This document shows, piece by piece, positions 10,021 through 19,240 of a stretch of DNA of 64,000 bases. The DNA is from Thiomicrorhabdus arctica DSM 13458 (GTDB lineage: Bacteria > Pseudomonadota > Gammaproteobacteria > Thiomicrospirales > Thiomicrospiraceae). A model generated the notes under the pieces. It ran no database searches. It was given only the letters and a program-made list of their open reading frames with translations, and was not told where the DNA came from. Each line of letters starts with the position of its first letter. Positions within the stretch are counted from its first letter, which is position 1. The position numbers and the translations under genes are program-made. The stretch lies in the NCBI RefSeq assembly GCF_000381085.1, contig NZ_KB905899.1:1240001-1304000 (forward strand), given 5' to 3'.

Positions 10021-10917
10021 TTACGCCACTTTCAACGCCGTTTGCGGTGTTGCTTCTAATGCGGCAATACGCTCTTCAAGCGGTGGATGCGACATAAACA
10101 ACTTACCGAACTTACTCCCCCCAGAAGAGATACCAAAGGCAGCAAGCTGATCAGGCAGTTCACCGGGTTGCATAGTCTGTAGACGACGTAATGCGGCAAT
10201 CATATTCTCTTTACCGGCTAGGTACGCACCGCCGTTATCGGCATGGAACTCACGCTTACGTGAGAACCACATAGCGATTGTGCTGGCCAAGATACCGAAG
10301 AAAATTTGTGCCACGATATCAACAATAATGAATGTCCAGCTATGGCCAGACTCTTCATTTTTAAGCACAACACGATCCACAACATAAGCGACAATCTTGG
10401 CGAAGAAGATAACGAACGTGTTTAATACACCTTGTAACAACGCCATAGTCACCATGTCGCCATTGGCAATGTGAGCGACTTCATGTCCTAGTACTGCGTC
10501 TACTTCGTTCTGACGCATACTGCGCATCAGACCGGTAGAAACTGCAACCAGGGATTTGTTCTTAGTCATACCGGTTGCAAAAGCGTTTGGTTGCGGGGAA
10601 TCATAGATAGCCACTTCAGGGGTTTTAATGCCCGCTTTAGCCGCATGACGGGCAACGGTATCTAATAACCACTGCTCGTCTGAATTGCGTGCAACCTCAA
10701 TGACTTTAGCACCCGTCGACATTTTCGCAATAAACTTAGACATCGCTAAAGAGATGAATGAGCCTGCAAAACCGAAGATCAAAGCGAACATGAATAAGTT
10801 ATTTAGGTTAAGACTGGTGCCTTCCATGTAGTTGCCTACACCTAAAATATTCATCGCCAACATAGCCACCGCGATGACCGCGATGTTTGTCAGTAAAAAT
10901 AAACCAATACGTTTCAT
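10021..10917 (-). CDS. htpX: Membrane zinc metalloprotease HtpX
   Basis: HtpX is an inner-membrane M48 protease that degrades misfolded membrane proteins under envelope stress. The 298-residue protein has two N-terminal spans (residues 5-25 and 40-62) and the zinc motif HEVAH at 145-149. A third zinc ligand lies in the KREFHADNGGAYL segment, and two more hydrophobic segments fall between them. Length and motif order match E. coli HtpX closely. It is transcribed leftward as a single gene, with palindrome copy 3 in its upstream region and a strong terminator downstream. Confidence 0.97.
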   Translation of the reverse strand: MKRIGLFLLTNIAVIAVAMLAMNILGVGNYMEGTSLNLNNLFMFALIFGFAGSFISLAMSKFIAKMSTGAKVIEVARNSDEQWLLDTVARHAAKAGIKTPEVAIYDSPQPNAFATGMTKNKSLVAVSTGLMRSMRQNEVDAVLGHEVAHIANGDMVTMALLQGVLNTFVIFFAKIVAYVVDRVVLKNEESGHSWTFIIVDIVAQIFFGILASTIAMWFSRKREFHADNGGAYLAGKENMIAALRRLQTMQPGELPDQLAAFGISSGGSKFGKLFMSHPPLEERIAALEATPQTALKVA

Positions 10918-11076
10918 TGAAGACTCCTTATCCAGCGTTCAAAATTCAGTTTTTAAATTTAAAAGTTTCATTACTTGAGTTAGAAGTAATTTATATGACC
11001 AATATAAGGTTTTTTTATAACCTTTCAAGTCTTATTTATGACATTTTTTACTATTTTTAGATGAAAAACAGAACTG

Positions 11077-11088
11077 ACCAGGCCTGGT
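11077..11088. repeat. Palindromic element ACCAGGCCTGGT, copy 3
   Basis: Exact core between htpX and gatB. Flanks AACTG / TAGTT extend it to a 22-bp imperfect palindrome (11072-11093) with a single G-T mismatch next to the core. Confidence 0.9.
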
Positions 11089-11130
11089 TAGTTTTATTTT
11101 TGTTTAAAAACAGTTTGTTAAACAATCCAA

Positions 11131-11161
11131 TAGGCTTATACATAGATGAGCAGTAAGCCTA
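11131..11161 (-). terminator. Possible weak hairpin downstream of gatB
   Basis: Inverted repeat TAGGCTTA / TAAGCCTA with a 15-base loop, 15 bp beyond the gatB stop codon. No T-run follows on the minus strand, so it may be an mRNA 3'-end structure rather than a true intrinsic terminator. Confidence 0.4.
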
Positions 11162-11175
11162 CGTCGGACTCTAGA

Positions 11176-12612
11176 TCAAGCCTTTAACTTGGCCGTCAAT
11201 AACTTATTCACCTGTCCAGGGTTGGCTTGACCGCCTGACGCTTTCATGATCTGGCCGACAAAATAGCCCATCATCTTCTCTTGTCCACCTTTGTAGGCTT
11301 CGACTTGATCTGGATTATTGGCCAATACGTCATCAACCAAAGCTTCAATCGCGCCAGTATCGGTAATCTGTTTCAGACCTTTGCTTTCGATAATCTCGTC
11401 CGCAGAGCCTTCGCCTTGCCACATGGCATCAAACACTTGCTTGGCGATTTTACCGGAAATGCTGTTATCGATAATACGACTGATCATACCGGCTAACATG
11501 TCAGCAGAGACTGGCGCGTTTTCAATCGATAATCCATCGCGATTCAATGCCGCTGAGAAACCAGAGGTTGCCCAGTTGGCACACATTTTAGGATCTTTTG
11601 CATCGGTCAAAGCCACCACTTTTTCAAAAAACTCGGCCATCGCGCGCGAGCCTGTCAAAACAGCTGCATCATAATCACTTAAATTAAAATCAGAAACAAA
11701 ACGGGCACGTTTGGCATCAGGCAATTCTGGCATTACGACTCTTACCGCTTCAACGTCCGCTTCGGTGATGATCACCGGCAGTAGATCAGGGCATGGAAAA
11801 TATCGATAGTCGTTGGCTTCTTCTTTGGTACGCATTGACCGGGTAATGTCTTTTTCAGAGTCGTATAAACGAGTTTCTTGAACGACTTTTCCGCCACTTT
11901 CAATTACTTCAATCTGACGTTCAATCTCTATTTCGATCGCTTTTTCAATGAACTTGAAAGAGTTAATATTCTTTAACTCGGCACGTGTGCCTAAAGGCTC
12001 GCCTGGGCGTCGAACTGAAACATTGGAATCAACACGGAAAGAACCTTCTTGCATATTGCCGTCACAAATTCCTAAATACTGGACTAACTCATGCATTTTC
12101 TTGGCATACGCTACCGCTTCTTTCGCGGAAGACATATCCGGATCTGAAACGATTTCGAGTAATGCGGTGCCTGAACGGTTCAAATCGATTCCGGTTTGAC
12201 CTGGGACAATACCATGCACGGATTTACCGGCATCTTCTTCCAAATGCGCTCGTGTAACACCAATGACTTTTTTAGTGCCATCTTCCAGTTCAATCTCTAA
12301 TTTACCTTGACCCACGATAGGAAAATCCATTTGCGTGGTTTGATAGCCCTTAGGCGAGTCCGGATAAAAATAGTTTTTACGGTCAAAGACAGAACGCATT
12401 CCTAGTTCAGCGTCTAACGCCAAGCCGAGCATAATCGACTTGCCTAATACCGCATGATTTAACACCGGCAGCATACCTGGCATACCCGCATCAATTGGGC
12501 AGGCCTGGCTGTTAGGAGCGGCACCATATTCGGTGGAAGCCCCTGAAAATATTTTTGATTTGGTGGTTAACTGAGCGTGAATCTCTAAACCAATGACTAC
12601 TTCCCAACTCAT
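11176..12612 (-). CDS. gatB: Asp-tRNA(Asn)/Glu-tRNA(Gln) amidotransferase subunit B
   Basis: GatB binds mischarged tRNA and activates its acyl group in the GatCAB complex, converting Glu-tRNA(Gln) and/or Asp-tRNA(Asn) to the correct aminoacyl-tRNA. The 478-residue protein starts [13 protein letters not shown], has the conserved [11 protein letters not shown] motif and the acidic magnesium-site region, and ends in the YqeY-like tail ([17 protein letters not shown]). Last gene of gatC-gatA-gatB, 18 bp after gatA. Confidence 0.98.
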   Translation of the reverse strand: MSWEVVIGLEIHAQLTTKSKIFSGASTEYGAAPNSQACPIDAGMPGMLPVLNHAVLGKSIMLGLALDAELGMRSVFDRKNYFYPDSPKGYQTTQMDFPIVGQGKLEIELEDGTKKVIGVTRAHLEEDAGKSVHGIVPGQTGIDLNRSGTALLEIVSDPDMSSAKEAVAYAKKMHELVQYLGICDGNMQEGSFRVDSNVSVRRPGEPLGTRAELKNINSFKFIEKAIEIEIERQIEVIESGGKVVQETRLYDSEKDITRSMRTKEEANDYRYFPCPDLLPVIITEADVEAVRVVMPELPDAKRARFVSDFNLSDYDAAVLTGSRAMAEFFEKVVALTDAKDPKMCANWATSGFSAALNRDGLSIENAPVSADMLAGMISRIIDNSISGKIAKQVFDAMWQGEGSADEIIESKGLKQITDTGAIEALVDDVLANNPDQVEAYKGGQEKMMGYFVGQIMKASGGQANPGQVNKLLTAKLKA

Positions 12613-12630
12613 GATTGGACTCCTACTGAA

Positions 12631-14085
12631 TTATTGATACTGTGCTGGCATGTGTTTATGCCAATCAGTGACTTGTTGAAACTGATGACCAATATTCAGC
12701 AATTTAGCTTCACTGAAATAGGGCCCCACAATATGCAATCCTACTGGGCGATTATTTGCAAAACCGGCCGGTACGGATAAAGCAGGCAGTCCTGCTAAGT
12801 TGACAGGTATGGTATACAAATCAGCTAAATACATACTGACTTGATCGTCTGACTTCTCACCAATATTAAAAGCGGACGTTGGCGCGACAGGCCCCATAAT
12901 GACGTCACAGCTTTCAAAGGCTTTCGTAAAGTCATCACGCACCATACGGCGTAATTTTTGCGCCTTCAGATAGTAAGCATCGTAATAACCGGCTGACAAG
13001 GCGTAAGCTCCCACCATAATTCTACGCTTAACTTCTTCACCAAATCCTTCTGAACGCGAACGTTTATAAAGGTCTTCTAAACCTGTAGGCTGATCGCAAC
13101 GATAACCAAAACGGACACCGTCATAGCGAGATAAGTTCGCCGATGCTTCTGCTGGTGCTAAGACATAATAGGCTGGCACGGCTAAATCTTTATTCGGTAA
13201 GTGCACTTCTACCACTTCTCCGCCGAGCTTTTCGACTTCCGAGATTGCCGTTTTAATAACCACTTCCACTTCAGGATCTAAGCCTGCCCCAAAATACTCA
13301 GCAGGCACACCAACTTTTAGGCCCTTAAGGGATTGACCTAATTCGGCCGTATAGTCGGTTTTTTCACGATTAAGACTGGTCGAGTCACGTTCATCGAATC
13401 CTGCCATTGCGTTGAGCATCCAGGCTGAATCTTCCGCTGAACGAGTCATTGGACCAGCTTGATCAAAACTAGAAGCATAGGCGATAATTCCAAAACGAGA
13501 AACGGCACCGTACGTTGGTTTAATGCCCGTTATGCCACAAAAAGACGCCGGCTGACGAACCGAACCACCCGTATCCGTTCCAGTCGCTAAAGGGGCAAGC
13601 CCTGCAGCAATCACAGCGGCTGACCCTCCTGAAGAACCGCCGGGAACGGCTTTATGATCCCAAGGATTTTTGGTTGGGCCATAATAACTACTCTCTGAAG
13701 AAGAGCCCATCGCGAACTCATCCATATTGGTTTTACCCAAGATAGGCATGCCTATTTTATTCATTAAGGTCACTACGTGTGCATCATAGGGTGCGATAAA
13801 ATTATCCAACATCTTAGAACCGCAAGATGTTTTAACGCCATCGGTACAGAAGATATCTTTATGTGCCACCGGAATACCGGTGAGTAATTCAGCATCCCCC
13901 GCGGCAAGTTTCTGATCCGCGGCTTCTGCCATAGAGATTGCTAGCTCGGGGGTCACGGTGACAAACGCGTTTAAATCAGCATCATATTGTGAGATGCGAT
14001 CAAGGTAGTGTTGCGTTAACTGCACGCTGGTAATCTCACCAGAGTGTAACTTTTCGCTCATTTGTTTAATGGTTAAATTGTGCAT
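12631..14085 (-). CDS. gatA: Asp-tRNA(Asn)/Glu-tRNA(Gln) amidotransferase subunit A
   Basis: The glutaminase subunit of GatCAB, which releases ammonia from glutamine and passes it to GatB. It belongs to the amidase-signature family: the Ser-cis-Ser-Lys triad is visible as K76 (AHKDIF), S151 (GGSSGGS, 149-155) and S175 (TDTGGSVR). I place the start at the ATG 14083-14085 (MHNLTIKQ, 484 residues), because extending upstream would need a TTG that overlaps the gatC stop, and GatA proteins normally begin close to this point. A GGA element lies about 9 bp upstream. Confidence 0.97.
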   Translation of the reverse strand: MHNLTIKQMSEKLHSGEITSVQLTQHYLDRISQYDADLNAFVTVTPELAISMAEAADQKLAAGDAELLTGIPVAHKDIFCTDGVKTSCGSKMLDNFIAPYDAHVVTLMNKIGMPILGKTNMDEFAMGSSSESSYYGPTKNPWDHKAVPGGSSGGSAAVIAAGLAPLATGTDTGGSVRQPASFCGITGIKPTYGAVSRFGIIAYASSFDQAGPMTRSAEDSAWMLNAMAGFDERDSTSLNREKTDYTAELGQSLKGLKVGVPAEYFGAGLDPEVEVVIKTAISEVEKLGGEVVEVHLPNKDLAVPAYYVLAPAEASANLSRYDGVRFGYRCDQPTGLEDLYKRSRSEGFGEEVKRRIMVGAYALSAGYYDAYYLKAQKLRRMVRDDFTKAFESCDVIMGPVAPTSAFNIGEKSDDQVSMYLADLYTIPVNLAGLPALSVPAGFANNRPVGLHIVGPYFSEAKLLNIGHQFQQVTDWHKHMPAQYQ

Positions 14086-14098
14086 AATCTGATTCCAA

Positions 14099-14386
14099 TC
14101 ACTCAATAACTTGTGGGACTAAATAATGTGCTTGTGCAGCAGAAGGGGCAATCGCTTGCAACTTTTCGTGTTGGTCCACCTCTGTCACAACATCCGCTCT
14201 AAATCGCTGCACCGCATCTAGCGGATGTGCCATTGGCTCGATACCTTGTGTATCAGCGGCCTCCATTTGCGTGAACAAATCTAAAATATTGGACAATTTA
14301 GCTGCGACACCATCCACATCGTCTTCTCGCACTTCAATCTGCGCTAAACGAGAGATATATTCGACTTCAGTTTTTCCTAAAGACAC
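14099..14386 (-). CDS. gatC: Asp-tRNA(Asn)/Glu-tRNA(Gln) amidotransferase subunit C
   Basis: GatC is the small subunit that wraps GatA and GatB together. The 95-residue protein has the usual pattern: an N-terminal helix with [12 protein letters not shown], the [16 protein letters not shown] helix, and the MAHPLD[10 protein letters not shown] motif, ending in PQVIE. It starts with GTG (14384-14386) after a strong AGGAG site. First gene of gatCAB. The whole complex next to mreB suggests the organism uses indirect routes to Gln- and/or Asn-tRNA. Confidence 0.95.
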   Translation of the reverse strand: MSLGKTEVEYISRLAQIEVREDDVDGVAAKLSNILDLFTQMEAADTQGIEPMAHPLDAVQRFRADVVTEVDQHEKLQAIAPSAAQAHYLVPQVIE

Positions 14387-14732
14387 ACTTTTCTCCTAAT
14401 CGGAATCGGTAATATCGTTCTATCTAAAGAGGCTTTTAATGAGCTTCTTCAAGCCTAAATAAGGCTCAAAACGAGGGAATTTATTTAACCGCATAAAATA
14501 CCATATTTACAGTCTTTATATTAGACTATTCTAAAACTGTTCTCAGCTGAAAAGTGTCTAAGTCGGTGTAACTTTATCAAAAAACAACGATAAACCATCT
14601 TAAAACCTCACCTACCCCAACATTCAATTCAATTAATGAGCTTCGTGACAAGATAACACTTCTCCCAACTCATTAATTAAGTTAAAATGCCATGAATATT
14701 TTTCAGCCTACACACTCAAGGATAAGCCATCA
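14387..14732. other. Divergent intergenic region gatC / mreB
   Basis: A 346-bp region carrying promoters for the gatCAB and mre operons. It contains a small hairpin, AGCCT-AAATA-AGGCT, at 14452-14466, and a long inverted repeat (listed separately). A clear AAGGAT ribosome-binding site precedes mreB. No open reading frame of interest was seen. Confidence 0.5.
14631..14678. promoter_or_regulatory. 10-bp inverted repeat upstream of mreB
   Basis: AATTAATGAG (14631-14640) is repeated in inverted orientation as CTCATTAATT (14669-14678), perfect over 10 bp with 28 bp between the arms. It lies 55 bp before the mreB start. It could be a two-site operator for a dimeric regulator or an mRNA leader hairpin. 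I know of no characterised regulator with this site at mreB. Confidence 0.45.
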
Positions 14733-15779
14733 ATGTTTCGTAAAATCATGGGACTTTTCTCCAACGACCTTTCAATCGATTTAGGTACTGCTAACACACT
14801 AATTTATGTACGCGGCAAAGGAATGGTTCTTAATGAACCATCGGTCGTTTCTATTCGAACCAATAAACGTGGCGGTAACAACCGTACTATCGTGGCCGTG
14901 GGTGAAAATGCCAAACTGATGTTAGGTAAAGAAAACCAAGACATTCAGACCATTCGCCCTCTTAAAGATGGGGTTATTGCAGATTTTGAAGTCACTGAAA
15001 AAATGCTTCAAGCCTTTATTCGTAAAGTTCATGAGGCTAAGTTCTTTCAACCAAGTCCTCGAGTCCTAGTTTGTGTCCCGTGCGGGTCAACTCAAGTAGA
15101 ACGTCGAGCGATTCGTGAAGCGGCGGCAGGTGCAGGTGCACGTGAGGTTTACTTAATTGAAGAGCCAATGGCGGCTGCGATTGGTGCTGGTATGCCGGTA
15201 AGTGAACCGACGGGTTCAATGGTCGTAGATATCGGCGGCGGCACAACCGAAGTCGCCACACTTTCACTGAATGGCATCGTATGGGCAGATTCAGTCAAAG
15301 TAGGTGGAGATCGTTTTGATGACGCTATTATTAAATATGTACGCCGTAATTACGGCATGATTATTGGCGAAACCACCGCTGAAAAAATCAAAAAAACCAT
15401 CGGTACAGCTTATCATGATGTGATTCCTGACACGATGGAAGTACACGGTAGTAATATCGCAGAAGCGGTTCCTCGTCGTTTTACGTTAAACAGCAATGAA
15501 GTGCTTGAAGCGTTGCAAGAACCCCTTTCAGCCATTGTAAGTGCCGTTAGAACCGCTTTAGAGAATACTCCGCCAGAATTAGGTGCCGACATTGCAGAAC
15601 ACGGTATCGTTTTAACAGGAGGGGGGGCTCTATTGCGTAACTTGAGCACTCTACTGTCAGAAGAGACCGGTATTCCTGTCATTATTGCAGATGACCCTCT
15701 AACGTGCGTAGCGCGTGGCGGCGGACGTGCACTTGAGATGATGGATGAAAAAGGTATTGATCTTTTCTCTTTTGAATAA
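14733..15779 (+). CDS. mreB: Rod-shape determining actin homologue MreB
   Basis: MreB forms membrane-bound filaments that direct the elongation-mode wall synthesis machinery. The 348-residue protein has all actin-fold nucleotide motifs: [10 protein letters not shown] (about 16-25), the [11 protein letters not shown] phosphate-2 loop (about 166-176) and the LTGGGALL adenosine motif (about 290). Length and sequence are typical of proteobacterial MreB. It heads an elongasome cluster mreB-mreC-mreD-mrdA-rodA-dacA. AAGGAT lies 8 bp upstream of the ATG. Confidence 0.99.
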   Translation: MFRKIMGLFSNDLSIDLGTANTLIYVRGKGMVLNEPSVVSIRTNKRGGNNRTIVAVGENAKLMLGKENQDIQTIRPLKDGVIADFEVTEKMLQAFIRKVHEAKFFQPSPRVLVCVPCGSTQVERRAIREAAAGAGAREVYLIEEPMAAAIGAGMPVSEPTGSMVVDIGGGTTEVATLSLNGIVWADSVKVGGDRFDDAIIKYVRRNYGMIIGETTAEKIKKTIGTAYHDVIPDTMEVHGSNIAEAVPRRFTLNSNEVLEALQEPLSAIVSAVRTALENTPPELGADIAEHGIVLTGGGALLRNLSTLLSEETGIPVIIADDPLTCVARGGGRALEMMDEKGIDLFSFE

Positions 15780-15821
15780 TCCATTTACTTAAAATAATAC
15801 CTGTTTTTAACGTTAAGCAGT

Positions 15822-15844
15822 AACGCCCGATTAAGGGCGTTTCT
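15822..15844 (+). terminator. Weak terminator or attenuator between mreB and mreC
   Basis: Stem AACGCCC / GGGCGTT with a 6-base loop, followed by a poor T-tract. It is likely to reduce rather than stop read-through, giving more MreB than MreC and MreD. Confidence 0.55.
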
Positions 15845-15972
15845 ATGATTAAATTATTGCTATCTATTTTAAACGTGATTATTTAATTCCATTTTTAAAT
15901 GAACACCCAGTATTCAAGACGGTTTAGAACATCCCCACCTCTCTGACCCGTATTTTTTCTAGGAGCTATCCA

Positions 15973-16830
15973 ATTAGCCTGCATACCACCTCGCCACAGC
16001 AAGAAGGCATGCATTTCGTGATTGCATTCATTGCCGCTATTGCGCTGATGTCTGCAGATCATTATGGTCATTTAATGGGCAATTTTCGCAACGCCCTACT
16101 GACCACAATCACCCCCCTTGAACAAATTGCTAGCTTACCGAAACAAATTTACCAATGGACCACAACAGACTTCACATCGATTGATGCTCTGAAAATTAAA
16201 AACCAGAAGCTAGAAACTGAAATTCTGTTATTAAAAGCCAAACAACAACAATTTACCAATCTGGAATTAGAAGTTGACCGGCTTGAATCTTTATTAGGCA
16301 CCACAGGAAAAATAACCAATCAGTCGGTACAGATCGCCACCATTACCTATTACAGCAGTAACCCTCTCTCACAGTTTTTAACCATTAACAGAGGATATCT
16401 AAACGGTATTTCTGAACAACAAACTGTGATCGATTCGGAAGGCATTATGGGGCAAATTACGGCCACCACTCCCACTTCCTCTCGCGTATTACTTATTACC
16501 GACCCTGACCATCAAATTCCTGTACGAATTCAACGCACAGGGCAACGTGGCATCTTACGCGGCACTGGACAAGATACAACTAAGCTCGATTTTATTCCTA
16601 AAAATAGCGTTGTCAGAAAAGGCGACATATTGGAAAGTTCCGGGCTAGGGGGGCTGTTTCCGGCTGGCTATCCCGTAGCCACGGTGACCCAAGTGGATGA
16701 GTTGGGCGACAACCCTTATTTAGACGTGACTGCACGACCGATTGCACAGTTGCATCGATCTCGTAAAGTGCTGATCATTTCCAAAGAGCCCCTCCCAACC
16801 AAACCTAAAGAGGTTGAAAATGGCCAATAA
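15973..16830 (+). CDS. mreC: Rod-shape determining protein MreC, probable AUU start
   Basis: MreC is a single-span periplasmic scaffold that links MreB to the wall synthases. After the membrane span (IAFIAAIALMSADHY) come a coiled coil (KIKNQKLETEILLLKAKQQQ...) and a beta-domain with the conserved GIMGQI, LLITDPDHQIPV and GLGGLFPAGYPVA motifs. The first in-frame ATG (16009) has no properly spaced ribosome-binding site and would cut into the membrane-span region. AGGAG at 15961-15965 sits exactly 7 bp before an in-frame ATT at 15973, and no ATG, GTG or TTG lies between there and the upstream stop. I therefore choose the ATT (285 residues). CTG at 15979 is the alternative. Confidence 0.9.
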   Translation: MSLHTTSPQQEGMHFVIAFIAAIALMSADHYGHLMGNFRNALLTTITPLEQIASLPKQIYQWTTTDFTSIDALKIKNQKLETEILLLKAKQQQFTNLELEVDRLESLLGTTGKITNQSVQIATITYYSSNPLSQFLTINRGYLNGISEQQTVIDSEGIMGQITATTPTSSRVLLITDPDHQIPVRIQRTGQRGILRGTGQDTTKLDFIPKNSVVRKGDILESSGLGGLFPAGYPVATVTQVDELGDNPYLDVTARPIAQLHRSRKVLIISKEPLPTKPKEVENGQ

Positions 16831-17323
16831 GTTTATGAAAAGCGGGAGTTCTCAAGCACGTTGGTTGATCCTCTTTTCCTACATCATTGCCTTAGCGTTT
16901 GATATTATGGCTCTACTCGAAAATGCTACGGTCATTATTCCGCCTATTAGCCTTATGGTATTACTCTATTGGTGTGCGCATTTTTTAGATAAAACTCACC
17001 TACTTTCGGCGTTTATTTTAGGACTACTGGCGGATACTCTTTACCAAACAACATTAGGTGCACATGCACTCGTCTTTAGTGTATTGGCATTTTTAATGTT
17101 GCGTCACCGCTTACGTTTTAAAGCCTACCCGGTCTGGCGCCAGGCTTTCTCAATTGGGGTTTATATGATGTTGTATCAAATACTCAATTACATCTTTTTT
17201 AGCCCCGTTCTGGATAGTAATGATGCCATTCAATTCTGGAGCATGCCCGCCATTGCAATCATCATCTGGCCACTGCTCTCACTCATCTTTAGACGAATAA
17301 CAACAAATGTCGTAAAAGGATAA
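16820..17323 (+). CDS. mreD: Rod-shape determining protein MreD
   Basis: A 167-residue polytopic inner-membrane protein with about five spans, of the MreD family that joins MreC to PBP2-RodA. Typical features are the loop GLLADTLYQTTLGAHAL (about residues 71-87) and a C-terminus ending in a hydrophobic segment. The ATG at 16820 overlaps the mreC stop by 11 bp and has GAGG 6 bp upstream, so it is translationally coupled. A TTG two codons earlier is also in frame but less likely. Confidence 0.93.
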   Translation: MANKFMKSGSSQARWLILFSYIIALAFDIMALLENATVIIPPISLMVLLYWCAHFLDKTHLLSAFILGLLADTLYQTTLGAHALVFSVLAFLMLRHRLRFKAYPVWRQAFSIGVYMMLYQILNYIFFSPVLDSNDAIQFWSMPAIAIIIWPLLSLIFRRITTNVVKG

Positions 17324-17326
17324 AGC

Positions 17327-17380
17327 ATGTGCCAATCTTTAAAACACCAGAATACCTTACTTATTACTGACTATGACTGA
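17327..17380 (+). CDS. 17-codon leader ORF overlapping the mrdA start
   Basis: A short frame, MCQSLKHQNTLLITDYD, starts at an ATG with a strong AAGGA site 6 bp upstream and stops at 17380, overlapping the mrdA ATG (17373) by 8 bp. The mrdA start itself has no recognisable ribosome-binding site. The arrangement suggests mrdA is translated by coupling to this leader. The peptide itself shows no recognisable motif and may have no function beyond delivery of ribosomes. Confidence 0.5.
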   Translation: MCQSLKHQNTLLITDYD

Positions 17381-19205
17381 GCACTTAGAATTCAACAGTG
17401 ATTCAGAAACCTTTCAAAAGAAAAGACAGTTTCGTTTTCGCCTGTATATCGCCCTGCTTTTTGTATTACTGCTCTTTAGTTTTTTGGTCAGTCGTATGGT
17501 TCAACTCCAATGGATTGAATATGACCGTTACCAAGGGCTCGCCGAAGGCAATCGAATTTCGATTGAAACGCTCTCGCCTACTCGCGGCAAAATCTATGAT
17601 CGCAATCACCACCTATTGGCGGATAACCAACCGGTTTATACTTTGCAATTCATCCGTGAAAAAATGGATAATATTGGATCGATGCAAAAAACTGTTATAA
17701 AGATCCTGAACGATGTTTCTCCTGAAAAAATTCACAATTTTTTCACCGAGTTCAAGCTCAAAAACCGCTCCAAAAGTTATACCTTACCGTTTTCTTTATC
17801 AGAAGAACAAGCGGCACAATTCTCTGTCGTTAGCCATAAATATCCTGGCGCAACGCTGACCGCTAGGCTTAAAAGAACCTACCCTTACGGCTCAACAGGG
17901 GTTCATGCTTTAGGCTATGTTGGTAGAATTAATGCTAAAGACCTGTCAAAACTTGATGAAAAAGCCTATCGGGGCACCGACATTATAGGAAAATCAGGCA
18001 TTGAGCGATTCTACGAATCCACTTTACATGGTACACCTGGCATCCAACAAATTGAAACCAATGCACGTGGTCGAGTGCTACGTAATCTAGAAACATTGCC
18101 TGCCAAAGCAGGACAAGATATTCAGTTGACACTTGACATAGAATTGCAGGAATTTGCTGAATCGCTCCTTGAGAATAAACGCGGAGGGATTGTCGCAATC
18201 GATCCGCGAAATGGTGAAATTCTTGCTTTTGTCAGCATGCCCACATTTGACCCGAATTTATTTGTGGACGGTATTGATCAAAGCTCATACAACCGTTTAC
18301 TCAACAATCCAGATCGGCCATTAATCAATCGAGTGATTAATGGTCAATACCCTCCTGGTTCAACCATTAAACCATTTGTGGCATTAGGAGCAATTGAAAA
18401 CGACTTCATCACGCCGACCAAAAAAATATATGATCCAGGCTACTTACTCTATAAAAAGCACCGTTATCGAGATTGGAAACGCAGTGGGCATGGATGGATG
18501 GATATGAATGATGCCATTGAGCAATCCTGCGACACTTACTTTTATAAACTCAGCTTAGATATGGGAATTGATGCCATTCACGATGCTATGGCGCCTTTTG
18601 GCTTTGGTCAGAAAACGGGAGTCGATATCCATGGTGAATCCTCAGGGATACTGCCCTCTCAGGCATGGAAAATGGCCAACAAAGGCAAGCCCTGGTATCG
18701 CGGAGAAACCATAATCGCTTCGATTGGCCAAGGTTACAACCTGGCAACACCACTGCAATTAGCGAAAGCCACGGCTATATTAGCAAACCGTGGACAGATC
18801 ATTACACCGCACCTTTTGAGAAGTTCACACCCAGAAAATTTGCAACAGATAGAAATTAAAAACATAAAGAACTGGGAAAAGGTTATTTTAGGCATGAAGA
18901 ATGTTATGCACGGCAGCAGAGGAACAGCCCGCCGCTATGCCGCCAAACTGCCCTTTAAGATGGCTGGGAAAACAGGCACTGCACAGGTCTATAGCTTAAA
19001 TTCTGGCAGCTATGATGCCGACAGTATTCGCGAAAAACTACGAGATCACTCTCTATTTATTGGATTCGCACCCGTTGATAACCCTAAAATAGCCGTTGCC
19101 ATCATTGTTGAAAACGTAGGAAGTGGAAGTGAAACAGCTGCGCCATTAGCGGTGAGATTAATTAGTAAATATTTGGAAACACAACTTCAGAACACTGAAA
19201 AATAG
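17373..19205 (+). CDS. mrdA: Penicillin-binding protein 2 (elongation transpeptidase)
   Basis: PBP2 is the class B transpeptidase that crosslinks peptidoglycan during elongation, paired with the RodA glycosyltransferase. The 610-residue protein has one N-terminal span (about residues 24-43), a pedestal domain with LSPTRGKIYDRN, and a transpeptidase domain with the active-site serine S330 (GSTIK), SCD at 385-387 and KTG at 533-535. Length is normal for the family. No ribosome-binding site precedes its ATG; see the overlapping leader ORF. rodA follows 35 bp downstream. Confidence 0.98.
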   Translation: MTEHLEFNSDSETFQKKRQFRFRLYIALLFVLLLFSFLVSRMVQLQWIEYDRYQGLAEGNRISIETLSPTRGKIYDRNHHLLADNQPVYTLQFIREKMDNIGSMQKTVIKILNDVSPEKIHNFFTEFKLKNRSKSYTLPFSLSEEQAAQFSVVSHKYPGATLTARLKRTYPYGSTGVHALGYVGRINAKDLSKLDEKAYRGTDIIGKSGIERFYESTLHGTPGIQQIETNARGRVLRNLETLPAKAGQDIQLTLDIELQEFAESLLENKRGGIVAIDPRNGEILAFVSMPTFDPNLFVDGIDQSSYNRLLNNPDRPLINRVINGQYPPGSTIKPFVALGAIENDFITPTKKIYDPGYLLYKKHRYRDWKRSGHGWMDMNDAIEQSCDTYFYKLSLDMGIDAIHDAMAPFGFGQKTGVDIHGESSGILPSQAWKMANKGKPWYRGETIIASIGQGYNLATPLQLAKATAILANRGQIITPHLLRSSHPENLQQIEIKNIKNWEKVILGMKNVMHGSRGTARRYAAKLPFKMAGKTGTAQVYSLNSGSYDADSIREKLRDHSLFIGFAPVDNPKIAVAIIVENVGSGSETAAPLAVRLISKYLETQLQNTEK

Positions 19206-19240
19206 TCGCTCTATTTAATGTAAACCACAAAAGTAAACAG

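Noticed and set aside
12491-12502. Partial palindrome cores inside gatB (12491), DyP gene (26472), BASS gene (28976) and pstC (51124)
   Set aside because: Two or more core mismatches and located in coding sequence, so they may reflect codon use; not counted as copies.
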